DNA of 64,000 nucleotides from an uncultured Candidatus Saccharibacteria bacterium (GCA_947253945.1 CAMYAY010000006.1:1-64000); one strand, 5' to 3'; positions 8,598 through 17,915 are shown, counted from the first letter of the stretch. A program made the numbers and translations. Notes: a model not told the origin generated them from the sequence alone.

Positions 8598-11500
8598 CCG
8601 ACCAGCCTCACTTTTTCGCCACCCCAACTGTAGTCGACTGCTACCAACCGTTGCCACACACGGCCACGGACTACCAAAGTGAGGCTGAACTTGAGCAAAC
8701 GTTCATCCAGCAGCTTGCGGCGCAAGGGTACGAGCGACTCAACATTCACCACGAAGCCGACCTCATCGCCAACCTGCGCTCCCAGCTTGAGGCGCTTAAC
8801 GACTACCAATTTAGCGACGACGAGTGGCAGCACTTCTTTAACGACAAGATTGCTAGCCGTAACGATAGTATTAACGAAAAGACACGTCGTATTCAAGAAG
8901 ACTACGTGCAAGTACTTAAGTGCGATGACGGCAGCACTAAAAACATCACCCTAATTGACCAGCAAAACCCAAACCGCAACCACCTCCAAGTCATCAACCA
9001 GTACGAAAACGGCACAGCAGAGGGCGCCGCCCGCGACACGCGCTACGATGTCACCATCCTTGTCAACGGCTTACCACTGGTGCACGTCGAACTGAAGGCG
9101 CGCGGCGTCGAGCTCCAGCAGGCCTTCAACCAAATCAACCGCTACCAGCGCGACTCCTTCTGGACAGGCAGCGGGCTGTTTGAGTACGTACAAATTTTCG
9201 TCATCAGCAACGGCACTCACACCAAGTACTACAGTAACACCACGCGCTTCAACGCCGCCAAGGAACACCAGCGGCCGAACAGCAGCCACGCCAAGACCAG
9301 CAACAGCTTTGAGTTTACCAGCTTCTGGGCCGACGCTACCAACCAGCCCATCGCCGACCTCGAGGACTTCACGCGCACCTTCTTTGCGCCGACCACCATC
9401 CGCCGCATCCTCACGCGCTACTGCGTCTTTACCAGTGACAAAACCCTCCTAGTCATGCGCCCGTATCAGATTGTAGCGACCGAGCGCATCATCAACCGCA
9501 TCATCGCGTCATCACAGCAAGGGCAGGCGGGCACTGTACAGGGCGGGGGCTACATCTGGCACACCACCGGCTCCGGCAAGACTTTGACTTCATTTAAGAC
9601 CGCCCAGCTCGCGTCCAAGCTCGACGGCATCGACAAGGTTATCTTTGTTGTCGACCGCCGAGACCTCGACTACCAAACTATTTGCGAGTACGACCGCTTT
9701 AAGAAGGGCGCCGCCAACAGCAACACCTCCACTAGCGTCCTTAAGGCGCAGCTTGAAGACAACACTTCACGCATTATCATCACGACCATTCAGAAGCTCT
9801 CTAACTTCATCAAGCAAAACCAGAGCAACCCCGCCTACCACAAACACGTAGTCATGATATTTGACGAGTGCCACCGCAGCCAGTTCGGCGAGATGCACAC
9901 CGCCATCGTCCAGCACTTCACGCGCTACCACATCTTTGGCTTTACCGGCACGCCAATCTTTGCCGCCAATGCCAATACTCAGGCAAGCAGCGAGAGCAGC
10001 AGCACCTTTCTCACCACCGAACAGACCTTTGGCGACCGGCTCCACAGTTACACCATCGTCAACGCCATTCAAGACCACAACGTCTTGCCGTTCAATGTTA
10101 GCTATGTCAGCACCATGCACGCCAAAGACGACCTGCGAGACGAAAAGGTGCCCGACATCGACCGCGAAAGCCTCATGCTGGCGACCGAGCGCATCGCCGG
10201 CGTGGTGCGCTACATCCTAGAGAACTTCGCGCGCAAGACCTACCGCAACAGTAGTAGCAACTACACCTACGCCCGCATCACCAACGTATCAGAGGTGGCG
10301 GGCACTGGCGCCCAAAAGCAGCGCGCCGCAAGCTGCCTCAACGGCTTCAATTCCATCTTCGCCGTGTCCAGCGTCCGCGCCGCCCAAGCTTATTACAACG
10401 AGTTCCAGCGCCAGATGGCGCTACTGCCGCCCGAGCAGCGCCTCCGCATCGCCACCATCTTTAGCTTTGACCCGAACGAAGCCGAGGCGCAGAACTACTG
10501 CGGCGCTTACGGCTGCCCTATCGAAGACGAGTCGCCTGACGGCATCGCCAGCCTCGACGCCACCAGTCGCGACTTCCTCGACCGCGCCATCCGCCAGTAC
10601 AACCAGACCTTTAAGACCAACTACGACACCTCAGCCGACAAGTTCCAAAATTATTATAAAGACATCTCGCTGCGTATGAAGAACCGCGACATCGACCTCC
10701 TCATCGTGGTCAACATGTTCCTCACCGGCTTCGACGCCACCACGCTCAACACCTTGTGGGTAGACAAAAACCTCCGTTTGCATGGGCTCATTCAAGCCTT
10801 CTCACGCACCAACCGCATCCTCAACTCGGTGAAAATTTGCGGCAACATCGTCTGCTTCCGCAACCTGCAATCTGAGGTCAACGCCGCCATCTCGCTGTTC
10901 GGCGACCGCAACGCCGGCGGCATCGTGCTGCTGCGGCCGTTTGACGACTACTATAACGGCTTCCTCGACCAAACAGGCGAGGCCGTGCCGGGCTATGTTG
11001 AGATGGTGGACAGGCTAAAAAGCACCTATCCGCTCGGGCAGGTCATCACGCTGCTCAGCGCCAAGCGCGACTTCATCAGCCGGTTCAACCGCATCCTGCG
11101 GCGGCGCAACATTTTGCGCAACTTTGACGACTTTACTGGCCGCGACCGCCTCACGCCGCGCGAATTTCAAGACTACAAGAGCATGTACCAAGACATTATG
11201 CACGAGATTACGCCGCCGGCCGCCGAAAAGGTCAACGTCAACAGCGACGTGGTGTTTGAAACCGAGCTCATCAGCACCGACAGCGTCGACGTCGACGACA
11301 TCCTTAGCCTCGTCAAGCGCTACCACGACGGTGGCTGCCGCGACAAGGAACTGCTCGACACCATCATGCACAGCATCGGCGCCAGCGTGGAGCTGCGCAG
11401 TAAAAAGAGCCTGATTGACGCCTTTATTAGCTACCTCAACCAAGGCGCGCCAGAGGATTACAGCACCGCTTGGCAGCAGTTCACGCTTGACGCGGGCAAC

Positions 11501-11791
11501 GCCGAGCTTGCCGGCATCATCCGCCAGTTCGACCTCAAGCCCGACCAAACGCGACACCTGATGGACGACGCTTTCCGCCTCGGCGAGCTGCGCGACTACG
11601 GCCCCGACTCGGGCGCCATCTTGCCGCCAGTCTCACTGTTTAGCGCCGACAACGCGCGCGACAACCTCAAGCGGCAGGTGTTCGCCGTGCTACAGGAGTT
11701 CTTTGATAAGTATCGCAACACTGGCTTTCGGGTTAATTTGCACCCCGGCGCCGCCGTTACCAGTAATAATAAAGGGGTAGACTATGCCTAA
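8594..11791 (+). CDS. hsdR: Type I restriction endonuclease subunit R
   Basis: HsdR is the translocating nuclease of a type I system. The product has 1065 residues, full length. A PD-(D/E)XK nuclease lies at the N-terminus (YDVTILVNG then VELKARG, about residues 150-170); SF2 motor motifs follow: Walker A TTGSGKT near 325, VVDRRDL, DECH near 423, GFTGTP, and a late VNMFLTGFD/QAFSRTNR helicase block. It overlaps hsdM by four bases and hsdS by eight, so the three are one translationally coupled operon. Confidence 0.97.
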   Translation: MTDQPHFFATPTVVDCYQPLPHTATDYQSEAELEQTFIQQLAAQGYERLNIHHEADLIANLRSQLEALNDYQFSDDEWQHFFNDKIASRNDSINEKTRRIQEDYVQVLKCDDGSTKNITLIDQQNPNRNHLQVINQYENGTAEGAARDTRYDVTILVNGLPLVHVELKARGVELQQAFNQINRYQRDSFWTGSGLFEYVQIFVISNGTHTKYYSNTTRFNAAKEHQRPNSSHAKTSNSFEFTSFWADATNQPIADLEDFTRTFFAPTTIRRILTRYCVFTSDKTLLVMRPYQIVATERIINRIIASSQQGQAGTVQGGGYIWHTTGSGKTLTSFKTAQLASKLDGIDKVIFVVDRRDLDYQTICEYDRFKKGAANSNTSTSVLKAQLEDNTSRIIITTIQKLSNFIKQNQSNPAYHKHVVMIFDECHRSQFGEMHTAIVQHFTRYHIFGFTGTPIFAANANTQASSESSSTFLTTEQTFGDRLHSYTIVNAIQDHNVLPFNVSYVSTMHAKDDLRDEKVPDIDRESLMLATERIAGVVRYILENFARKTYRNSSSNYTYARITNVSEVAGTGAQKQRAASCLNGFNSIFAVSSVRAAQAYYNEFQRQMALLPPEQRLRIATIFSFDPNEAEAQNYCGAYGCPIEDESPDGIASLDATSRDFLDRAIRQYNQTFKTNYDTSADKFQNYYKDISLRMKNRDIDLLIVVNMFLTGFDATTLNTLWVDKNLRLHGLIQAFSRTNRILNSVKICGNIVCFRNLQSEVNAAISLFGDRNAGGIVLLRPFDDYYNGFLDQTGEAVPGYVEMVDRLKSTYPLGQVITLLSAKRDFISRFNRILRRRNILRNFDDFTGRDRLTPREFQDYKSMYQDIMHEITPPAAEKVNVNSDVVFETELISTDSVDVDDILSLVKRYHDGGCRDKELLDTIMHSIGASVELRSKKSLIDAFISYLNQGAPEDYSTAWQQFTLDAGNAELAGIIRQFDLKPDQTRHLMDDAFRLGELRDYGPDSGAILPPVSLFSADNARDNLKRQVFAVLQEFFDKYRNTGFRVNLHPGAAVTSNNKGVDYA

Positions 11792-13052
11792 TTTTGATGC
11801 AACTAATCTGGGGCAGGGCGCCACTGACTCTGCCGTTACTGCTAGCACCGCAGCCACTGAAGCTGCCAATGACACCAGTACCATCACTGATACCACCGCC
11901 GCTGCGACCGACCTCCGCACCCTTATCAATACTTTATGCCCTGATGGTGTGGAGTGGAAAACGCTTATGGAATGTTCAGAAATGCAACGTGGCACCACGC
12001 TAACTCAAAAAGATGTTGTTGCTGGCGACGTGCCAGTTATCTCCGGTGGTGTCAAACCAGCATATTACCATAACACACCCAATCGAACTGGTGAAACTGT
12101 TACTGTGGCTAGTAGTGGGGCATCGTCCGGCTATGTGCAATATTGGAATCAACCAATATATGTCAACGATGCCTTTTCGGTCAAGGGGATACCAAACCTA
12201 ACTGACACCAAATTTTTATACTATTATTTAAAGAATATTCAGCCAGCTATTTGCGCCACCAAAATTGGCGGCGGCGTGCCGCACGTGCGTATTGACGGAA
12301 TTAAGAATTTTCGCATTCCTGTACCGCCACTGGCGGTACAGGAAAAAATTGTACAAATCTTAGATAAATTTACGGAGCTTTCAAAGGAGCTTGCGAAGGA
12401 GAAGCAGGCCCGTCGCGCCCAGTATGAGTACTACCGTGACTGGCTACTCGACCTCGCCCATCCCGAGGGCAAGCAGGGCAAGATGTGGGATTTACTCCGT
12501 ACTCTCTGTCCGAATGGTGTGGAGTGGAAAACTGTAAGAGAGGTGACGGATTACGAGCAGCCTTCAAAATACATAGTCAAAAGTACTAATTACGATGATT
12601 GCTTTACTACGCCAGTGCTTACTGCTGGCAAAACATTTATACTGGGACGGACCAATGACACCACTGGTATATACAATGCTACCAAGGATAACCCTGTTAT
12701 TTTATTCGACGATTTTACAGGTGCGATACAGTGGGTAGATTTTCCCTTTAAAGTTAAGTCGGGCGCAGCGAAGATGATAACCGGCAAAAAGATATTGACC
12801 AGATATCTTTACTTTTATATGGCAAATCTCAACTATACATCCGATGAACATCGACGTCTTTGGATTAGCACATATTCAAATTTTCGCATTCCTGCACCGC
12901 CGCTGGCGGTACAGGCGGAGATTGTACGTATTTTGGACCAGTTCAGCACGCTGGCGGAAGATATCACCGCCGGCTTGCCAGCCGAAATCGCCGCGCGCCA
13001 GACTCAGTACGAGTACTACCGCAACCAGTTACTCAGCTTTAAAGAGCGCTAA
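11784..13052 (+). CDS. hsdS: Type I restriction-modification specificity subunit S
   Basis: HsdS sets the bipartite DNA target. The product has 422 residues with two target-recognition domains (about 60-185 and 240-385), each opened by a copy of TLCP(D/N)GVEWKT and closed by NFRIP(V/A)PPLAVQ and a helical spacer ending QYEYYR. The two halves are repeated at DNA level. An unusual 45-residue Thr/Ala/Ser-rich extension precedes the first domain. The gene overlaps the hsdR end. Confidence 0.95.
   Translation: MPNFDATNLGQGATDSAVTASTAATEAANDTSTITDTTAAATDLRTLINTLCPDGVEWKTLMECSEMQRGTTLTQKDVVAGDVPVISGGVKPAYYHNTPNRTGETVTVASSGASSGYVQYWNQPIYVNDAFSVKGIPNLTDTKFLYYYLKNIQPAICATKIGGGVPHVRIDGIKNFRIPVPPLAVQEKIVQILDKFTELSKELAKEKQARRAQYEYYRDWLLDLAHPEGKQGKMWDLLRTLCPNGVEWKTVREVTDYEQPSKYIVKSTNYDDCFTTPVLTAGKTFILGRTNDTTGIYNATKDNPVILFDDFTGAIQWVDFPFKVKSGAAKMITGKKILTRYLYFYMANLNYTSDEHRRLWISTYSNFRIPAPPLAVQAEIVRILDQFSTLAEDITAGLPAEIAARQTQYEYYRNQLLSFKER
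12318..12342 (+). repeat. 25-base inverted repeat inside hsdS
   Basis: Perfect 11-base arms (CCTGTACCGCC and GGCGGTACAGG) around ACT, coding for the conserved PPLAVQ. The same place in the second half (about 12893) is only partly palindromic. Confidence 0.85.
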
Positions 13053-13124
13053 GCTTGTAGAAAATACGGCACATCGGCAAGTCGTTGACGTTCTGATGTG
13101 CTATTAAAAGAGTCACAGATTGAG

Positions 13125-13130
13125 TATAAT
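13125..13130 (+). promoter_or_regulatory. -10 element of the GIY-YIG gene
   Basis: TATAAT, 34 bases before the ATG at 13165. Confidence 0.6.
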
Positions 13131-13164
13131 AGGATTAGTTGGACATCAATAGAGAGAATTTCCT

Positions 13165-14061
13165 ATGAGTAATAGTAAAACTTTTAGCCTATTTTTAATG
13201 GACGGTGAGGTTACTGGGCGTATTAAATGTACGCTTCCTAGTTGGAGTGGTTTAGCTTATAAAGTTCCTAGAACCTATCTAGATAGGTTCTAGGATAGAG
13301 CACAACTCAAGCAGTGTGGCGTTTATTTTTTGTTTGGCAAAAATAATGATGATGAGGATGAAGTATACATCGGGCAAGCTGGCATCAGAAAAAACGGTGA
13401 AGGTGTTCTTTTTAGAGTTAATGAACACTTAAAAGACGATTTTTACTTTAGCGAAGTAGTTATGTTTACGACGAGTGACAATTCTTGGGGACCAACGGAA
13501 ATAAGTTATCTAGAAAACAAATTTACTAACCTTGCTATTGATACTGATCGTTACAAAGTAAGAAATGGCAACGATCCTAACCCTGGTAACGTGACAGAAG
13601 AAAAAGAGGCAGAACTAGAGGTTTATGTTGAGCAGTTTAAGATGATGCTTGGCGTTTTAGGATACAAGATTTTTGTGCCTCTAGTAAAAACGCAAGCACC
13701 TGTAGTTGAAGAGCAAGACCAAGACGATAATGAATTGTTATTGAGTCTTTCTCGAAAGATTAAGCGATCGCATAAAACTATAGAAGCACATTGCAAACGG
13801 ACAAGCGAGGGATTTGTTGTACTAGTAGGAAGCCAAATTGAAGAAACAGATTCCGATGCTATCCCGGACACCATAAAAGAGATAAGACAGCGGTGCAACC
13901 AAAATAACGAAATTAAAGATGGTGTGCTCACCAAGAATTATTTGTTTAAGAGTCCATCTTATGCCGCTGCATTTGTTCTAGGAATGACAACAAACGGTAG
14001 GACCGACTGGAAAACGGAAGATGGCAAATCACTTAAAGATTTAGAAGAAATTGAAATCTAA
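13165..14061 (+). pseudogene. GIY-YIG nuclease family gene with an early in-frame stop
   Basis: The frame from ATG 13165 (MSNSKTFSLFLMDGEVTGRI...) resembles GIY-YIG nuclease-family proteins and continues past codon 43, TAG at 13291-13293, into CGVYFLFGKN, EVYIGQAG, GPTEISYLENKF and a C-terminal domain. A restart at the TTG of 13330 would drop the GVY half of the catalytic core. The stop is created inside a 28-base perfect palindrome. Local base composition is AT-richer than the neighbouring hsd genes, suggesting separate acquisition. Alternatives are readthrough or a consensus error. Confidence 0.8.
13267..13294 (+). repeat. 28-base perfect palindrome containing the stop codon
   Basis: The first half reads CCTAGAACCTATCT and the second half is its exact reverse complement, with no loop. 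The amber codon of the GIY-YIG gene lies in the right arm. Confidence 0.95.
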
Positions 14062-14082
14062 AAGCGTTATGTGTAAATAATT

Positions 14083-14107
14083 AAGGCGGTAGCAATACCG
14101 TCTTTTT
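14083..14107 (+). terminator. Terminator of the GIY-YIG gene
   Basis: GGCGGTA/TACCGTC with loop GCAA, followed by six T. It lies between convergent genes and may also slow tgt transcripts. Confidence 0.8.
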
Positions 14108-14144
14108 TGATGCCAAACTACGCGCTGGTCAATATATTCAATAT

Positions 14145-15386
14145 CTACTTCCCATAATACCGGCACATGAAGGCGTCGCGGAAGTCGGTGTAGTAGCCGC
14201 CTTGAATAGCGGCGCGAATCTGCTCGGTGAGGCGCAAAATAAAGCGCACGTTGTGCATCGATAGGTAATTGAACGCCTTGGCGTGGTCATCCAACTCGGG
14301 CGACTTAAGGAGGGCGCGCAGCTCGCCGCGGCTAATCCCAGAGGTGCAAGTTGGGCAGTCACAATGCGCTGTGAGCGGGGCAGGGTCGTCAATAAACTGC
14401 GACCGCTTCAGAGAAAAGTTGCCGTCCAAGTCGTACACGCGCCCGTGCCGGCCTTCGCGCGTCGGCGCCACGCAGTCAAAGGTGTCAGCGCCATTCTCCA
14501 CGCCGGCAAAAATATCATCGGGGTTACTCAGCCCCAAGAGGTGGCGCGGCTTTTCTTCTGGCAAAATCTGCGTCATCCAGCGCACAATGTCGCCCAACGT
14601 TTCCTTCTCAAGCGCGCCGCCCAAGCCAAAGCCATCAAACCCTTCGCCGTCCACCTGCATGGCAGCCAAGTCGCGTGCTGCCTGCTCGCGCAAATCCTGC
14701 CAGTAGCCACCTTGCAAGCAGCCGTACAACGCCTGATATGGTCGCCCCGCGCGCAGTTTAGTCTGGCGAATGTGCTCCCTGAGGCCGCGCTCCGCCCAGC
14801 GCCGCGTGCGCTCCAGCGCCACCTTGTTGTACTCGTAAGTGTCGGAGATGTTGGTCAGCTCGTCAAACGACATCATCACGTCCGACCCAATGCGATGCTG
14901 CGTCTGAATCGACATCTCAGGCGTAAACTTAATAATCCGGCTCGAAAACGGGTCGCGAAACTCCACGCCTTCGTCGTCCACCACCGCCAAGCGGTCCTTT
15001 TCGTCCGTCATGCGGTCGGGCGTCATAGCATCGCGCTGGTCCATCGAAATCACCTTGCCAAGCCCCGAACCGAGCGACATCACTTGAAACCCGCCACTAT
15101 CGGTAAACGTCACACCGTGCCAGCCAGAGAACTGCGCCAGCCCGCCCGCCACAGATATTACCGTCGCGCGGCGTAACAGATGGTAGCCGTTGCACAGCAT
15201 CACTTGCGCGCCAATCTCGTGCAGCTGCGGCATTGAAATAAACTTCACCTGCCCAAACGTACCCACCACATTAAACGTCGGCGTCTGCACGTCGCCGTGT
15301 GGGGTATGAATCACGCCCGTCCGCATCAGCGGGTAATCGCTCCCGCCGCGCGCCGTAATCTTAAAACCAAAATCGCGCTGCATCAT
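14145..15386 (-). CDS. tgt: tRNA-guanine transglycosylase
   Basis: Tgt replaces G34 of Asp, Asn, His and Tyr tRNAs with preQ1, for queuosine. The product has 413 residues. The catalytic aspartates lie in TDSGGFQV and in DTFDCVAPTR; the zinc ligands are CDCPTC plus a His about 25 residues on (DDHAKAF). MMSFDEL and GLSNPDDIFAGVENG are typical. On the minus strand TATAAT lies seven bases before the ATG, so the gene appears leaderless. No other queuosine genes are in view, so the base may be salvaged. Confidence 0.96.
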   Translation of the reverse strand: MMQRDFGFKITARGGSDYPLMRTGVIHTPHGDVQTPTFNVVGTFGQVKFISMPQLHEIGAQVMLCNGYHLLRRATVISVAGGLAQFSGWHGVTFTDSGGFQVMSLGSGLGKVISMDQRDAMTPDRMTDEKDRLAVVDDEGVEFRDPFSSRIIKFTPEMSIQTQHRIGSDVMMSFDELTNISDTYEYNKVALERTRRWAERGLREHIRQTKLRAGRPYQALYGCLQGGYWQDLREQAARDLAAMQVDGEGFDGFGLGGALEKETLGDIVRWMTQILPEEKPRHLLGLSNPDDIFAGVENGADTFDCVAPTREGRHGRVYDLDGNFSLKRSQFIDDPAPLTAHCDCPTCTSGISRGELRALLKSPELDDHAKAFNYLSMHNVRFILRLTEQIRAAIQGGYYTDFRDAFMCRYYGK

Positions 15387-15393
15387 CGCCTCT

Positions 15394-15399
15394 ATTATA
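15394..15399 (-). promoter_or_regulatory. -10 element, leaderless tgt
   Basis: TATAAT on the minus strand, seven bases from the ATG at 15386. Confidence 0.8.
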
Positions 15400-15442
15400 A
15401 CAAATTGCCGCTGGGCAGGGCAGTAATCGCCGTTATTTCTGT

Positions 15443-15448
15443 TATAAT
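15443..15448 (+). promoter_or_regulatory. -10 element, leaderless ackA
   Basis: TATAAT, six bases before the ATG at 15455. It is divergent from the tgt promoter 44 bases away. Confidence 0.82.
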
Positions 15449-15454
15449 ATTAGT

Positions 15455-16720
15455 ATGGACAAAACAATTTTAGTTATCAACAGTGGTAGCACGAGCCTCA
15501 AGTTCCAGCTACTCGACGAAAAGACATATAAAGTAATAGCCAGCGGTCTCGCCGAGGAACTCGGCACCGAGCGCGCCCGCTTCACCATTAAGGCCAACGA
15601 CTCTAAAGAAACCGACGGCCTCGAAGATGGCAACGACCACGTCGCCGCCGTGCAACGCTTGTTCGACGAGCTCGAAGAGCGCGGCCTCAAGAAGACAGTT
15701 AAGGCCATCGGCCACCGTGTCGTGAACGGCACCAACGTCTTTACTGAACCAGTCTTGCTTGAAGACCAAATTATCGACGAAATCGAAGCCCTCAAGCCAT
15801 TCGCGCCGTTGCACAACCCAGCCGCCGTCGCCGGTATGCGCGCCGTCCAAAAGGTTATGCCAAGCCTGCCACAGGTGGCCGTGTTCGACACCGCCTTCCA
15901 CCAGACAATGCCAGAGCATGCCTATCGCTACGCCGTGCCAGATAGCTGGTACAAAAAGTACGGCGTCCGCCGCTACGGCTTCCACGGTATTAGCTACAAG
16001 TACGTTAGCCACCGCGCCGCCGAGCTCCTAAATATGCCAATCGAAGACAGCAACTTTGTCATCGCCCACATCGGTGGTGGCGCCTCAGTTGCCGCCGTCC
16101 ACAACGGCAAGAGTGTCGACACCTCAATGGGCTTCACTCCATTGCAGGGTCTGGTGATGGCCACCCGCGCCGGTGATGTTGATACCGCCATCGTGCCTTA
16201 CATGATGAAGAAGCTCAACAAGACCGCCGACGAAATTCTCGATGAACTCAACCACGACAGTGGTTTGCTTGGCCTCTCGGGCGTTAGCTCCGACCAGCGC
16301 GACATTGAAGCCGCAGCCAAAGAAGGCAACCACGGCGCCAAGCTCGCCCTCGAAACCATGTCTTACAGCATCGCGAAGTACATCGCTGGCATGATGTGCG
16401 CCTTGCCACGGGTTGACGCTGTCGTCTTTACCGCTGGTGCCGGCGAAAACGGCTCAACTTTGCGCCGCCACATCGTCAAGCACCTTGCCGTGTTTGGCTA
16501 CGAACTCGACGACGAGCAGAACAACCGCGTGGTCGGTCGCGCAGGATTGGATGGCGTCATTTCCGTCAAGGATACGCCACGCATCATGTCCATCCGCACC
16601 AACGAAGAGTTGATGATTGCCGAGGAAACCGAAACCGTCATCAAGGACATCGCCGCTGCCAAGCGCAAGATGGCAAAAACCGCCGAAGAGGCTGCTAAGA
16701 AGGAAGCGGACGAACTTTAA
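15455..16720 (+). CDS. ackA: Acetate kinase
   Basis: AckA makes ATP and acetate from acetyl phosphate, a main energy step in fermenters. The product has 421 residues; NSGSTSLKFQ at the start, HRVVNG, PFAPLHNP, FDTAFHQTMP, RRYGFHGISYKYVS and FTAGAGENG are the expected ASKHA-fold and active-site blocks. A Lys/Glu/Ala-rich tail of about 20 residues follows the normal end. No pta is beside it. The stop overlaps the next start (TAATG). Confidence 0.97.
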   Translation: MDKTILVINSGSTSLKFQLLDEKTYKVIASGLAEELGTERARFTIKANDSKETDGLEDGNDHVAAVQRLFDELEERGLKKTVKAIGHRVVNGTNVFTEPVLLEDQIIDEIEALKPFAPLHNPAAVAGMRAVQKVMPSLPQVAVFDTAFHQTMPEHAYRYAVPDSWYKKYGVRRYGFHGISYKYVSHRAAELLNMPIEDSNFVIAHIGGGASVAAVHNGKSVDTSMGFTPLQGLVMATRAGDVDTAIVPYMMKKLNKTADEILDELNHDSGLLGLSGVSSDQRDIEAAAKEGNHGAKLALETMSYSIAKYIAGMMCALPRVDAVVFTAGAGENGSTLRRHIVKHLAVFGYELDDEQNNRVVGRAGLDGVISVKDTPRIMSIRTNEELMIAEETETVIKDIAAAKRKMAKTAEEAAKKEADEL

Positions 16721-17031
16721 TGGCCAGCTCTACCCCTGAGGAAACGCTGCGCGAGCAGGTGCTCAACATCCTGCCCAAGCTTGACGTGAACGACGGCAAG
16801 TACCAGCTAATTTTTACTCAGGGGTATATGCTTATCTGGAAGTATATCCGCGACTACGCCAAGGCGGTGGGGCTCGACCCGAGCAAAATCAACAAGCAGG
16901 GCCGCACCGACCCCATTTTTACCACACTCAACCACTACATGTACCCGCTGGGACAGGAGCCGTTGACGCGTGAAGCCGCCGCGAACGAAATTTTGGCCGC
17001 CGCCGAATCCTACCTCGCCCGCATTCGCTAA
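16720..17031 (+). CDS. Small soluble protein of unknown function, coupled to ackA
   Basis: Not recognised. The product has 103 residues, mostly helical in appearance, with an aromatic stretch YQLIFTQGYMLIWKYIRDYA in the middle. No signal peptide. The ATG overlaps the ackA stop by one base, so translation is likely coupled. It may act with acetate kinase or in energy metabolism, by context only. Confidence 0.75.
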   Translation: MASSTPEETLREQVLNILPKLDVNDGKYQLIFTQGYMLIWKYIRDYAKAVGLDPSKINKQGRTDPIFTTLNHYMYPLGQEPLTREAAANEILAAAESYLARIR

Positions 17032-17041
17032 AGCTTAGGGC

Positions 17042-17070
17042 TTGAAGAATAAGCACGGTTATGTTACACT
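17042..17070 (+). promoter_or_regulatory. Promoter of tRNA-Gln
   Basis: TTGAAG (17042-17047), 17 bases, TACACT (17065-17070) with an extended TG. Transcription would begin a few bases before the tRNA. Confidence 0.75.
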
Positions 17071-17080
17071 AATGTCGTGT

Positions 17081-17155
17081 TGGGCTGTCGCCAAGTGGTA
17101 AGGCACAAGGTTTTGGTCCTTGCATTCGGGGGTTCGAATCCCTCCAGCCCAGCCA
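17081..17155 (+). tRNA. trnQ: tRNA-Gln (anticodon UUG)
   Basis: Acceptor stem TGGGCTG/CAGCCCA, discriminator G and an encoded CCA (17153-17155). The anticodon arm CAAGG/CCTTG holds the loop TTTTGGT, giving UUG for Gln. The T arm GGGGGTTCGAATCCCTC is canonical. Length 75. Confidence 0.98.
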
Positions 17156-17207
17156 TATTGCATCCTTCCTGCAGTTTTATTGTTTAGTTGTTATTAAGCT
17201 CCCAGCT

Positions 17208-17244
17208 AACACCTCTCATGCCTTTGCGTGGGGAGGTGTTTTCT
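17208..17244 (+). terminator. Terminator after tRNA-Gln
   Basis: AACACCTC/GAGGTGTT with a 17-base loop, then TTCT. Confidence 0.75.
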
Positions 17245-17271
17245 GATTATCAACATATGTTATTAAATTAA

Positions 17272-17297
17272 AATACCCCCACCAATCGGTGGGGGGT
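17272..17297 (-). terminator. Terminator of the 17.3 kb gene
   Basis: On the minus strand CCCCCACCGATTGGTGGGGG followed by TATTTTAATTT. Confidence 0.88.
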
Positions 17298-17307
17298 TAG
17301 TTATGAA

Positions 17308-17838
17308 TTAGCGCGCCGCGTGTTCGGTAACTGTGTGCGGCTCCTCAGGGTCGTACTTATCGATCACCGCATTATATGGTGGCAAATTAATGTCATACTT
17401 CAGCTCAAACATCGCGCGATCGCGCCGCCTTACTGGAATAATCAGCTGATAGTAGTCGTTCAACGCTCGCTGAACCCGGCGCAAGTAAATCTTATGTCCC
17501 TGTTCTAGTAAAAACGTCGCGCGATATCCATTAATCACGCCCGAGAAGGCGTAACCCTTAAACCAGCTGACGTTAAAGCAACGAACAAATCGACTGTAGT
17601 CGTCCACATAATCTTGCGAAAGATACGTCCGCAGCAGGGTTCTCTTGTCCTTGAGGTCGCGCCCATAGTGGCGAATCGACGCCAAACGCAAGTCAGCCAC
17701 GCGGTCGCCCACGTGAAAATCGTACATCGCATCGTGCGTAATCGAGAACACACTACTCAATAGCTCCATACTGCGGGCATTTAGATAATTATCGGGCCGT
17801 AAATCAGCAAATCTATCAATAAATTCGTCAGTCATCAT
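17308..17838 (-). CDS. Unknown protein, HVGDRV family, copy 1
   Basis: Not recognised. The product has 176 residues and is a clear paralogue of the next gene: both share YDFHVGDRV, DLRL, RHY, LxQDY, GxIxGYRAxFLL and IPVxRxD at matching positions. It appears soluble, without signal peptide. The start is the ATG pair preceded by AAGGAG; reading the leader as protein (from 17916) would translate the conserved 5' element. It is monocistronic with its own promoter, leader hairpin and terminator. Confidence 0.8.
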   Translation of the reverse strand: MMTDEFIDRFADLRPDNYLNARSMELLSSVFSITHDAMYDFHVGDRVADLRLASIRHYGRDLKDKRTLLRTYLSQDYVDDYSRFVRCFNVSWFKGYAFSGVINGYRATFLLEQGHKIYLRRVQRALNDYYQLIIPVRRRDRAMFELKYDINLPPYNAVIDKYDPEEPHTVTEHAAR

Positions 17839-17915
17839 AACTCCTTTAATGTACATCAATGCAATCTGCATTAATGGGGCTATTATAACATAAAAAAGAG
17901 CTCCACCAACTGGCA
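17838..17915 (-). repeat. 78-base leader and promoter repeat, copy 1
   Basis: Identical to 18503-18580. It holds, on the minus strand, an extended -10 TGTTATAAT, hairpin AATGCA-gat-TGCATT, box GTACATT and AAGGAG. Confidence 0.95.
17843..17890 (-). promoter_or_regulatory. Promoter and GUACAUU leader of the 17.3 kb gene
   Basis: TATAAT (17881-17886), then hairpin AATGCA/TGCATT, GTACATT directly 3' of it, and a separate AAGGAG just before the start codon. Confidence 0.85.

Noticed and set aside
14283..15176. Plus-strand frame of 297 residues opposite tgt
   Set aside because: The minus strand is clearly Tgt with catalytic and zinc residues; the plus frame is Arg/His-rich shadow.
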